Below are positions 1-9,689 of a stretch of 64,000 nt of DNA, one piece after another; positions within the stretch are counted from its first letter, which is position 1, and each line of letters begins with the position of its first letter. Below the pieces are notes generated by a model. It made no database searches, was not told the DNA's origin, and was given only the letters and a program-made list of their open reading frames with translations. The position numbers and the translations under genes are program-made. The stretch covers positions 16,492,001-16,556,000 of the forward strand of contig NC_061154.1 of assembly GCF_905220365.1 (NCBI RefSeq), read 5' to 3'. Source of the DNA: Vanessa cardui (taxonomy: Eukaryota; Arthropoda; Insecta; Lepidoptera; Nymphalidae).

Positions 1-18
1 TGGGGCGCTGTCGTTCAC
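1..18 (-). CDS. Alh: Alh coding exon 10, cut by the window edge
   Basis: A TATATGATCAG acceptor is followed by six phase-0 codons, VNDSAP. The intron before it is 124 bp. The exon continues beyond position 1. Confidence 0.7.
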
Positions 19-3000
19 CTGATCATATATAAAACAAATTATCAAGATTGTATTATATATCTACATAGAAAAATATAATTAAAAAACAATCCCATTAAAT
101 CATGTATTTCTCACCATTAGGTTAGATATTTTATTTATTTACCGTAGTCGGTGGTGTGGTAGACGCATAATCGACAGGCGTCATCGTCATATTGGTGGCG
201 GTCACCGCCTTCCTCTTCTTCGTCTGCTTGGTGTCCATAGCGTCTGTGTTGGTGATCACAGACTCCTGGTACATCGACGGTTTCGATATGGGCGCATGGA
301 CAACGGTCGCTGTGACTGGACTGCTTGAGAAAAATACATGTTATTATTTTTAATTTCATGATATTATTTATAAGCGATCTGCCCCGGCTTCGCACGGTTG
401 ACATACTGATACTAAATATACTACAGAATTTGTTTATTTAAGACATCAAATTAGAAATTTCTATAAATATCAGTGTTTCTTGACTATATTTTCTAAAAAA
501 ACCGCACTAAAACCCTTGGCGTAATTTTGAAGATCTAAGCATACAAAGGGGCATACTGACAGCGGTAAGGGACTTTATTTCATACTATGTAATGACAATG
601 ATAATCTTATCAATAAAAAAAAAATCAAATTGATACTTCTAACTGAAAGAAAATAAAAACGGAAATTGTCTTGCAGCTCCATAGTGGACGAACGATCTCA
701 TATTAAATTGTTTAAATAATATATGAGACAAATAAAAAAAAAAAAAAAACCCGCTGAGTTTCTTTCGCCGGTTCTTCTCAGGTCAGGGTATTTTCTTTTC
801 CGAACCGGTGGTAGTGTTTCAATTGACCATCAATAAGAGAGTGTAATGCTTCCATATTGAATAAAGTTATTTGAGTTTGAGTTTGAGTTTGATACTCACG
901 TCGGGGGCATCGGTATGGAGGCAACGGAGGCGTTTATCGACGCGATTGAACTGATGACGCCCCCTGTCTCCGGCTGCTTGGCGCCGGGAGACGCCGACGG
1001 AAGAGGAATCTTTGCGGTACTGTTGCTCGGCGTCGAGCCGCCGGAGCCTGGGAGACAAGCTCACAATAGAGAATATACCAAGATACTTGGTCAATTCGAG
1101 TCGAGATGGCCCAGTGGTTAGAACGCGTGCATCTTAACCGATGATTGCGGGTTCAAACCCAGGCTTACCCAGGCTTTTATAATTCATCTCGTTCTCAGCG
1201 GTGAAGAAAAACATCGTGAGGAAACCTGCATGTGACAAATTTCATAGTAATTCTGCCAGATGTGTATTCCACCAAGCCGCATTGGAACAGCGTGGTGGAA
1301 TATGTTCCAAACCTTCTCCTCAAAGGGAGAGGAGGCCTTTAGCTCAGCAGTGGGAATTTACAGGCTGTTGTCGTTGTTGTTGTTGTCTTGGTCAATACTT
1401 ACCTGTGCAACGAATCAAACAATCACACACTTGAAGTATGATACACCTTGGGAGTGAAACGATCACCTCCTGGCTGTTTCTATTCGCATACAATTGCGTA
1501 TCTAACTTGACAAAAAAAAAGACCCGCTGAGTTTCTTTCGCCGGTTCTTCTCAGGTCAGGGTGTTCCTTTTTCCGAACCGGTGGTAATGTTTAATTCGAC
1601 CATCAATAAGTAAGTGTCATGCTTCTATGTTGAATAAAGAAATTTGAGTTTGAGTTTGAAGATTGAGTGGGCTAGTGTATTGAACGACAACAACCATTAC
1701 CATCTGACATATAATCAGGTGGCCATTTTGCATTTAAAAGTGTAACATATCGAATTATCTACATAAAAAGCATGTATGTCTGTCTTGTCTGACCTTTGAT
1801 CTGTGTGTGCGACTGCGAGTCGGTTGAGTGCTGCGGGGAGGGAGCGGGCGTACTGTTCTTACTGCCGCCGCCGTCTCCCGTTGACGATCCGCGTCGAGAT
1901 GGTGACGGCTTTTTCTTATCTAGATAACACATTCAATATCATTTCAATAAAAAGAAAAACAATAATCGACCAAATCTACGTTGAAAATCGATTTTCCGCT
2001 ACCGATCCACTTTGGTCCAAAAATTACAAGCAACATTAACAAGTAAATACTATGTATTTACTATATATTTCATTTTGGGCTACAATCAGTTATCGATTTG
2101 GGAAAACACTCAGAAGTCCTATAGAGCAATCAAACCCAAACGCCCGTTGTATCTGCTAGAATTTCATTACGGTTAATTACAACTAATATTTATTCCACCG
2201 AGACTTGAAACTTTGCCATCGTTAGTACTGAAATCAACAGCTTAAAATGTACTTACCGTTACGTTGACAACTAGAACTAAACCGATTACCAAAATGTTCT
2301 AATAATAACAATAAAATATGTAACAATCATCTAAATGATAACAATGAGTGAAATTTGATCAACGGCGTCGATGAACCTTTTGATTGCATGTCAAAGCAAT
2401 ATTAATGTAAACAAAACCATGAAATAGAAAACTCTGCATGTACGATATGCTTACAAACAATACTGAGTATGAAATTACACACTACCGCTTACATGATGAG
2501 GATATACAGAAAGACTAATGATTTTGGATTTTAAAGTCATTTATGTGATGTATAGGAACATGTCTTTAAACAAAACTTCAAAAAAAATGTTGAAACAAAA
2601 ACATTCAACATTTTTTTTAAAATATTTTGGAAGATCGTACTACTACATACATTTACATAATTTCTTATTCCTAAAAGTAGATAAGTATACAATGACGGGA
2701 CTGCCCAATAGAAGAAGAAGAATACATGTCCAAGGGCGACCAAAATCTAAGAATTCCTGATGCATCAAATTTTGACAAAGCAATTGGTGATTTAATATTT
2801 CAAATCTTCCAATTGCTTAAAGAGGTTGAGATAATGCTCAAATGAGAACGTAATAATTATGAAAATCGAGAAACGGACTACTACCTCTTTAGTAGGATAG
2901 ACATTTAATTTTTTTTTTATTATTTGACCACCAATAACTTTTCTCAAAATAAAATCGATGCAGGAATTGACAAGTTTTTTACGATCATCGCTTGGACAAA

Positions 3001-6000
3001 GAGTAACACTGATATGCTTCTACGTTGATATACAGGACTATTGAAACAATACCCGCATAATTCAAATACAATATTACCTAAAAAAAATCATAACATTTTA
3101 AAATCGCTTCTTACGCAAATAATAAATCGAAACTTCTAGAAGATGATTGGATCAAAAGGGACAAATACATTATAGCAGAATTGCAAAACTTTTAAAAATC
3201 AGGCGTGGCGAATGATAGCATAAGTGAGGACGTTAATGAGAGGGCGAATACGGAACGAGAGATATCATCGAATCGTCAAATTAGGTTATGCGGTCATTCG
3301 GTCGCAGGGAAATGGAACAATTCCCTGTAAAAATAAATACAAACGAATATTTATTTGCCCTGATGTAAAAACTATAATTCCCTTTCAATTCGAATAAAAA
3401 CAAATATATTAATGCGTATTTCCCGGATCAAAGATTTAAAACTGTATGTAGTATCACACATATATACATCACACATAGATAAAATATATACGCGGAATGT
3501 TTACGAATTTATATTATCAGTTTACCAACCTTTCACTTTTGAATTGGTTGGAGAGGACTAAGTGATTAGTATATGTTCGTTACACGCGTAAATAATACGT
3601 TATCAAACACTACTGACGCTTAAAAATCTATAATAGTTTATGTATATATGAACATCAAAACACGTGAGAAGAACTGGCAAATTGTATATATAAAACTTAA
3701 TAGAAACAACCAAATAATATAAATCGCAGCGGCTGTTGGACTAAGACCACAGACCCACAAAAATATTTCTTCTATCCTACCTGTTACGGACACGAAAACA
3801 AAACTTTTATGTAGTTGAACCTTCATTTATGCGACATAAAAAATCGGGATAGTATGCTATCTAGTTCAGGAGAAAGATTTGGAGATGCACGCCGTTCCGA
3901 TGCGGGTCGGTGGATAAGACAAGTTTACGGGCACATACCATCACTGGTTTCATAGTCGTAGGAATAGTTCTAAAAACGCAAAGGTTATGGACAAAGTAAC
4001 CACGATCATATGACGGATATGTCATAATCATCTGATTTTATTAAAAAGAAAAAAATTAAGACTGTTTCTGACTAAAAATGATGCTATCCCTTTCTTTTAT
4101 GTAATTGATGTAATTAAGTATCTCTGCGACAATTATTGAATAAGGGGCGGAGCTAGCTACGGGTACGTTTACAATAACCCTGTATCCACCACAGAACAGC
4201 CATCTATCTACGACTACATAAAGAGTATCAAAGTTTTGGAACCAACGTTTGTCGTGTCTGTGCTTCCGAATGGTAGCCAGCTCTATGATGTCTTGATAAA
4301 TATCTGCATCGGATCAGTTCAATACATCCAATTAGTCGGCTTATTTACGTTCTCGTTAGGCCGTAAGTAGATTTCGCTTGAATAGAGCCTAATCATATCA
4401 ATGGCATTAATTTGAGATCAGTCGTAAACAGACTTGTTTATCTCCTTTTGACGTACGATATATAATAGAATAAATAGGCAAAATCTAGATACGACCTTAC
4501 AAAGGTATTATACGAATTAATGACTCGATCTTCTTTAAATTAAGGTCATTTCACATATCTTCAATAAGGGAATCTAAGTTTTCGAGGCATTAATGAAATC
4601 GTTTTAATTTGGAGAATTGAAAATACTGATCTAGTACTAATATTAATATTTTAAATTTAAAACTATTTTACTAAAAGCGGAATATAAAATGAACTAGTTT
4701 GGTCAAATTATTTTACATTAAGTTTAATTAATAAAATATTTATTAAATTCTTGTTTAATTTTAAGCATTAATAAAAAAACTAATTTACCTAAAATATTTT
4801 AAAACTGAGACTACTTAAAATAAATTAATCAAAAAAGTTTAATTTCATCTAAACTCACCAGAAATATAAATATTTTTAATCTGTGGAATGCTTACCCATT
4901 GGTAGCGGCGTGTTTGTTGGCGTCTTGACCGAATTCGGCGTATTCTTCCCAGAGGCGCCTCCACTTGAATGCGATGACTTGCGACCGGGCTACAATACAC
5001 AAAAACAGCTATCTTAATCGAAATAACAATTATAAAGATATATATTTACTTATGTTTAAAAAAAAAATAACGAAACAAAAAATACCATTGCAATTTGTAA
5101 ACTTATCAAAATTTCAAAAAAGGAAGCAATACCTTCAACGGAAAGAAGATTATATTCGAAGAAACTACGTGAATATCATCGACATAATTAAATATAATGC
5201 TCTAATGTCACAACTCAGCTCTGTATAATCAGCTGATATGTTGCAATGCATCTCAGAGATATTCGATAGTTTGGGCAGACGAAGTTCAAGGCCCTAGTCT
5301 CCTGTGTCATCGTGAATTCATATTGGATAGTACATTCGTATGGAACGTATCGTTCGTGTGAGTTAACAGAATGTGCGCTTAATTGAATGAAAGAATTGAG
5401 TTTTCCCGTATGTCGCACGTACCCCTTTAGCTTTGGCGGTGTGCGTGGGTGTCGCGCTGCCTGTGGCCATCGGCGAAGCCTCGCCCTCCTTCTCGCTCGA
5501 GTCGCTCGACTGGCTGTCGTGCGACACCGGCTTGTAGGGCGGGATCGTCTTCACGTTACCGCCCTTTTTCTGTACAATCAACACGCCTTGCTATATCCGT
5601 AGCTAAAGGGGGATCCCCAGAATTTTGATAACATTTACGACAGAATTTGATACATTAACGGAGATGTTTCAGCCAAAATCAGTATTCTATTGTCGATTAC
5701 GATTACGATTTCGATTTTGAACGCTTGATACTATTTCTTCCACGAACTTGCAGTGACTTTTGACTCATGTTATTTTGCGATCGCCCCGTTTTAATAACCC
5801 GATTTTATCGCATTAAGATGATTTTAATAATTATAAGTTAGAATACTTCAAAAGATAGATTGATGAAATAATATTTAAAGCCAATTTTAGTACGTCTAGT
5901 TCAGACATTGCATGTTCCAAAAACATTAGAAAACCAAGAATATTACTTGACTGGACAGTAGAAAATTGATTTCGGTTGCTTTCGTCGGTGTTTCCCACGA

Positions 6001-9000
6001 ATAATTTAAATGTTTAACGTCTATTTCGTGTCACGCTGAACCCTCGTGTGGATCCGTGCTATGGAGAACCCGGCCAGTGTATCAGCGTCCCCGATAACAC
6101 ATGCATGATTTGGTAACATGATCCTATAGCCTATTAGTTTTTCGTTTATAATCTACTTCCTGTTTGAATCTTTAATCCTGTTTGGATTTATGCATGAAAC
6201 ATTTTGTAATTAGACGATGATGATGACGTGATATGGTACTATAAATTGCAAATGTATGTATAATGAATATATTAATATTTATAATTAAATAACAGTCAAC
6301 AAACCGACTCCATTGGTATTACTTGTTAAAATTCAATGAAATCGGTTTAGGCGATATTCTAATGAGATACTGATAATCTTTTCAGTAGTTTATTAGAAAA
6401 GATTGACACAATCGCCAAAATATATCTATACCGAGATATAATTATGAGAATGAAGAGGAGATAATTACAAGTAGGTATGACCAAACAGGTGAGGATAACT
6501 GCGGTATACCTACTAATAAAAAAACTGTACTGGACTGATATTTATTAGCCACAGACAAATAAAAAATATAGTATCATGCTTTTTAAAATGGTCGGGTTAT
6601 ATGTTAATATTTCGAATGCGAATGATACGATGTGAAAATGTCAAGAAAATAGAAAACTATAAACTGCAAGAGATTAATGAAACACGAAAAACGAACAAAC
6701 AATAAGAGAGTATTTTAATGACTGGTGATATATGAGACGAAACTCTAACGAAAAATTAGTATATCAATACACTTTTTAACTCTACGTTATTTTTTAACTA
6801 AGAGATAGAAATGATGAAACCTATTAATACATACTCATACACACTGAAAAATGTTTATGTATTAGGTAGGAATATTGCATTCAAATTCAACCTTGAAATA
6901 TTAGCGTCAGGCTCAAGAAGTTTTACTTCGGAAATATTTCATATTAATAGAAGACATAACGGTGACCAAAACAAACGGATTACTGAGATTATTTTGAAAT
7001 TAGAACCACATATCATGGTAACATCGCTGTTAGTATAGAACAAGCGCACATAACTGACACAAAATGGGTGTTGGAATATCGACAGTCTCCACACAATGAC
7101 CTAAAAGGCTCAGTTTCTGAAACGATGTTAAAAGTCGAATCCACTGATTTGGCATTAGTCTGAATGGTGATTGGTCGGTAGCGAATGAGGACGCGACCAA
7201 TGAGCGTCCAGATTAAAGCCGAATTAAATTAGAAAGTAGACGTAATGAATGTGATGCTTCGAATAAACCTACTGAGAAAATACATCAGAGAGAGCTAAAC
7301 ACAAACGTACTTACCAGCGATCTTTATAATATGGCGATACGATATTATTAATGGCTAAACCACTTAACTCATCACTCATCAGTTTATTTACGTGTGTATA
7401 CACCCGATCTTATGAGCCTCTCGTCTTCCTCCTCTAGTTAATATATCTGTCCTAATGTCCATGAGAATTGGTGATCACGTAACATCAGATGGTCCATGAT
7501 GTATCTGTGCCACTACTGGTTTCCTAACCCCTTAAAGTTTGACGGCAGGACACTGATGAGATTCGGATGCACAATAATGAAGAGATTGCTTTGCTCGAAA
7601 TGCTTTGATTTTCATAAAAAAAGTAAACATCACTTCACAAGGATCTTTCCTTGATCTTGATCTTTCCGAACTCTTAAATAACCGAGTATTGTTGTATCGT
7701 TACGCTCGAATCTAATGACACACGAGGACGTTTTACCCTAAACTCTATCAGATACAAATTTGCAAGACAAGCAAATATCTGTGAAGCTATTCAAAATTCA
7801 AGAAGACAAGAGCCAAATAATCGGCATATGACATCGAAGTAACGCGCTATCAACGGTCGAGGGCTTGATGTGCGATATCGAATGATTTACGAAAAAAATG
7901 GCCATGAAACTTTGGAAGTGAAATTAAATTTGACACAAGCAGTGAAGTGCATAAACAGTGATGTACAAACAAAGACATATTCATGATATATGAATAGGCT
8001 ACATGTGGAAATACTCACCACTCTGCTGAAACGCTGTCAGTCAATATTACAATGCCGGCTACTGCTGCCGTTGCTACTTAATAAGCAAACCAATATACTC
8101 AGAACAAGACCAGATCACAGAACGGCAATTACTCACCGATTTCGAACAAATTCAGTATAAGCTATATTCAGGCAACTACCCTTTCTAACTAAAACAAATA
8201 TCGTTCTATCCCTTTCTAAATAGCCTAAGTTTTCTTTCTACCGCTTTATACACGTAACTTATAAATATAAGTCCTTTTCGTTCAAATCTTCATTCAGCTG
8301 CAGTTACAGGGTCGGTGACACCTTATCATGACCATATCTGCCGGTACTTACCAGTTTGCTGTAATGATGCTGGCAGTAGCCGCAGTATTTGACATTGTCG
8401 AGATAATTGCCGGCTTCCTCGCAGAGCAGACCGAGACTCTGGGCACAGGTCACGTGGAACTGTTGTTTACATCCTGGAGACGACAGCACATTTTTTATCC
8501 TTGTCTGTATCATCTGACAGACTTAAGATCTATTCAATAACATTGGCTCAAAATACATTTGCCATACAAGATGAGTTTGAGTTGATGAAGATGAGTTTAG
8601 AGATTAAATGAAGTCCGGCAAAGTACCATTTCCGAGAATCGTATTCAACACAAAATCATCTAATTGCTATCGTTGACTTCACAATAAGTTTTAGGCATAA
8701 GCAATATTACATATATTGTAATCATCCGCCATTTTGTTATTAGTCTGAAAGTAATTGTCATTGACCCTTATATGGTAAATTGGTGCATTTCTTTTTGACT
8801 GAACGGTGATTGAATTAAATAAAAGAACGCGTATCAATTAACAGAAGGTTCTCCATCAAACAAAACTATGTGTAAAAAGATTAAAATAATTAATAGACAA
8901 AAACCAGCTCAAGAATTTTAGAAAATATTTTAACATCATATTTCATAAAATTAGTACAAAAAAAAGCATCACGCACCAGATTTGTTGCATTGCATGCAGG

Positions 9001-9689
9001 CACCGGCGTTGGAGCGGTGAGTTTTACCCATATCTTGACAGATGTAGCATGTCTGAAAAGAATATTTATGTACAAATCATGTCTCATAATTGATAAATAG
9101 ATTCAACGGCGGCAATAGTCGCTACCCTAGAATATTCATTACCTTGTTGTATCGTTCAGGTGGTATCAGCCGGAGTACAATGGGCTCCATGGAAGTAACG
9201 TTTCCAAATCTCACTTCCGGTATGTATAGGGCGCAGACTACGTGAGCCCAGCCACCTGTGTCAGTACGCTTCAGTGCCCCCGATTTCGATGGGCACAATT
9301 CACATCTCTGAAAAAAAAAAAATAAGCACTTAGTACACCGAAGAAATCAACTTTTGAAAATTTATGAAATATTCGACTATTAATAAAATATTTTACTTAC
9401 AACTTTGCCCTTAGTCTCTGGGCTCTCACATTTTCTGCAGTACCAAGGTCCAGTCGGTACAGCAATTATTCCATAGCAGGCTATAACAAAAATTATAGAC
9501 ATAAAGTATTAACCTGCCAAATTGAGGAGTGTTAGTGTTGTTAGTGAGTATATTAAATGCTCGAGTACCTTGATGCACTGCCACAGTACAGCCATTGCCA
9601 TCACAATAGACCAGCGGGTTGTCTGGCCAACCGCGCTCGTCTGAGCACACACAGCAACCGCCAACCATCTCCTTCATAATCTCCTTCAT
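1..9689 (-). CDS. Alh: AF10/AF17-family PHD-finger protein (Alhambra), 5' coding part, ten exons, 3' end outside the window
   Basis: Exons on the minus strand join as 9569-9689, 9401-9480, 9143-9307, 8977-9052, 8352-8473, 5423-5569, 4896-4989, 1794-1919, 143-315 and 1-18, giving 1,122 coding bases (374 codons) with no stop. All junctions use GT donors and AG acceptors and the phases agree. Residues 1-188 form the AF10-type PZP module: a C4HC3 PHD finger (starting [12 protein letters not shown]), then the extended PHD with [46 protein letters not shown] and YCGYCQHH. In vertebrate AF10 this module reads histone H3 around unmodified K27, and the protein is a DOT1L cofactor in H3K79 methylation in the nucleus. 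Those roles come from the family, not from this sequence. The remaining residues are a disordered linker rich in Ser, Pro, Thr and Lys with a possible nuclear localisation signal (KKRKA). The coiled-coil DOT1L-binding region expected further on is not in the window. The ATG at 9689 is used because the unspliced frame has a TAG 30 bases upstream; an upstream exon could extend the N-terminus. Confidence 0.93.
143..315 (-). CDS. Alh: Alh coding exon 9: basic linker with possible nuclear localisation signal
   Basis: The distal of two close AG acceptors (exon start 315) gives 57 codons after completing a Val codon: [19 protein letters not shown], then a Lys-rich TKQTKKRKA stretch, ending [10 protein letters not shown] before G|GTAAAT. 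The proximal AG (start 320) would put a stop about 21 codons in. A second frame is also open here but does not fit the phase left by exon 8. Confidence 0.8.
370..430 (-). repeat. Fragment of a dispersed lepidopteran repeat (GCCCCGGCTTCGCACGG end)
   Basis: Contains the reverse complement of the CGTGCGAAGCCGGGGC end and the nearby ATTCTGTAGTATATTTAGTAT block also found in direct orientation at 40,310-40,395. LINE/Helitron-type family, class not resolved. Confidence 0.6.
750..891 (+). mobile_element. LINE 3' end with (TTTGAG)n tail, copy 1
   Basis: CTGAGTTTCTTTCGCCGG, then CCGAACCGGTGG, then TTGAATAAAG and tandem TTTGAG. The same order occurs at 1523-1660, and in diverged form at the end of the LINE at 21,025-21,165. 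Only the 3' untranslated end is present, as expected from 5' truncation. Confidence 0.75.
1099..1390 (+). mobile_element. tRNA-derived SINE, family A, near full length
   Basis: Starts with a pol III A-box-like ATGGCCCAGTGGTTAGAACG and a B-box-like GCGGGTTCAAACCC. The body reads GTGAGGAAACCTGCATGTG and CGTGGTGGAATATGTTCC, ending in GGGAGAGGAGGCCTTTAGC...CAGCAGTGGGAATTTACAGG and GTTGTTGTTG repeats. Resembles the Metulj-type SINEs of butterflies (assignment from memory). Related copies lie at 45,069, 52,541 and elsewhere in the window. Confidence 0.85.
1523..1660 (+). mobile_element. LINE 3' end with (TTTGAG)n tail, copy 2
   Basis: Same architecture as the copy at 750-891, clearly the same family with scattered substitutions, in the same orientation, 630 bp apart. 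Confidence 0.75.
1794..1919 (-). CDS. Alh: Alh coding exon 8: Ser/Gly/Pro-rich linker, symmetric exon
   Basis: A GC-rich island in AT-rich intron DNA, open in the phase-1 frame left by exon 7. The peptide includes [20 protein letters not shown] and [13 protein letters not shown]. Acceptor TTATCTAG, donor AAAG|GTCAGA, which is weaker than the others. Length 126 bp, phase 1 at both ends, so inclusion or skipping leaves the frame unchanged. No homologue was recalled for this segment; composition and phase are the support. Confidence 0.75.
1920..4895. other. Alh intron 7, AT-rich, little structure
   Basis: A 2,976-bp intron. Apart from a probable reversed SINE fragment near 3869-3915 (TTGGAG, CCGTTCCGATGCGGGTCGGTGG) I see no coding or RNA feature. 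Confidence 0.7.
3869..3915 (-). repeat. Diverged fragment of SINE family A
   Basis: GGAGAAAGATTTGGAG followed by CGTTCCGATGCGGGTCGGTGG matches the reverse complement of the SINE middle section with many changes. An old copy. Confidence 0.45.
4896..4989 (-). CDS. Alh: Alh coding exon 7: low-complexity linker
   Basis: Thirty-one codons plus one base between a TATTGTAG acceptor and G|GTAAGC donor. The peptide ([20 protein letters not shown] then [10 protein letters not shown]) is basic and Ser/Thr/Pro-rich with no domain. It was placed by splice sites, phase and composition. Confidence 0.85.
5423..5569 (-). CDS. Alh: Alh coding exon 6: linker after the PZP module
   Basis: Forty-nine whole codons starting [14 protein letters not shown], a motif conserved directly after the PZP module in insect Alh, then an acidic/Ser-rich stretch ([10 protein letters not shown]) and a Thr/Ala/Lys-rich tail. 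Acceptor TTGTACAG, donor GGG|GTACGT. The upstream intron is 2,782 bp. Confidence 0.92.
5570..8351. other. Alh intron 5, AT-rich
   Basis: A 2,782-bp intron. No open frame with coding composition and no repeat that I can assign. Confidence 0.7.
8352..8473 (-). CDS. Alh: Alh coding exon 5: end of the extended PHD
   Basis: Acceptor CTCCAG, donor CTG|GTAAGT. It encodes [20 protein letters not shown] through [16 protein letters not shown], closing the PZP module. This block is, from memory, essentially the same as in Drosophila Alh, which is strong support for orthology. Confidence 0.94.
8977..9052 (-). CDS. Alh: Alh coding exon 4: central zinc ligands of the extended PHD
   Basis: Twenty-five codons plus one base, between a TTTTCAG acceptor and a GTGCGT donor. 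It encodes [10 protein letters not shown]...GACMQCNKS. The phase-1 end joins the next exon to give [10 protein letters not shown] 503-bp intron follows. Confidence 0.92.
9143..9307 (-). CDS. Alh: Alh coding exon 3: zinc knuckle and start of the extended PHD
   Basis: Fifty-five whole codons after a poly-pyrimidine/CAG acceptor. They contain [36 protein letters not shown] and MEPIVL, hallmark blocks of the AF10/AF17/BRPF/JADE extended PHD. The donor is AACAAG|GTAATG. Confidence 0.93.
9401..9480 (-). CDS. Alh: Alh coding exon 2: second half of PHD finger 1
   Basis: Acceptor TTGTTATAG and donor GTT|GTAAGT. The split Ala codon restores HQACYGI. The exon carries [10 protein letters not shown], the last zinc ligands of the first PHD finger, and ends in phase 0. 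Confidence 0.93.
9569..9689 (-). CDS. Alh: Alh coding exon 1: start codon and first half of PHD finger 1
   Basis: Encodes 40 residues plus one base, from [11 protein letters not shown] to VAVHQ. It carries the first zinc ligands (Cys12, Cys15, and the Cys and His in VYCDGNGC and VAVH) of the C4HC3 finger. The donor is CAAG|GTACTC. An AG acceptor just upstream (exon start 9710) would keep the same frame open and add CNNASFN before the first Met, so the true exon may run to 9710. Introns 1 to 3 are only 88-93 bp. Confidence 0.93.

Larger units (their letters stand above)
316..1793. other. Alh intron 8
   Basis: A 1,478-bp intron that has absorbed several transposons: an old repeat near 370-430, two related LINE 3' ends (750-891 and 1523-1660) and one SINE (1099-1390). 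No coding signal apart from these. Confidence 0.8.

Noticed and set aside
135..404. Open frame on the minus strand reading through [20 protein letters not shown]
   Set aside because: It overlaps Alh exon 9 but in a frame that does not match the incoming phase 1 left by exon 8; the alternative frame with a Lys-rich KKRKA stretch fits the neighbours.
1120..1165. A tRNA gene
   Set aside because: A- and B-box-like motifs are present but there is no cloverleaf, and the same sequence recurs as the head of a dispersed SINE.
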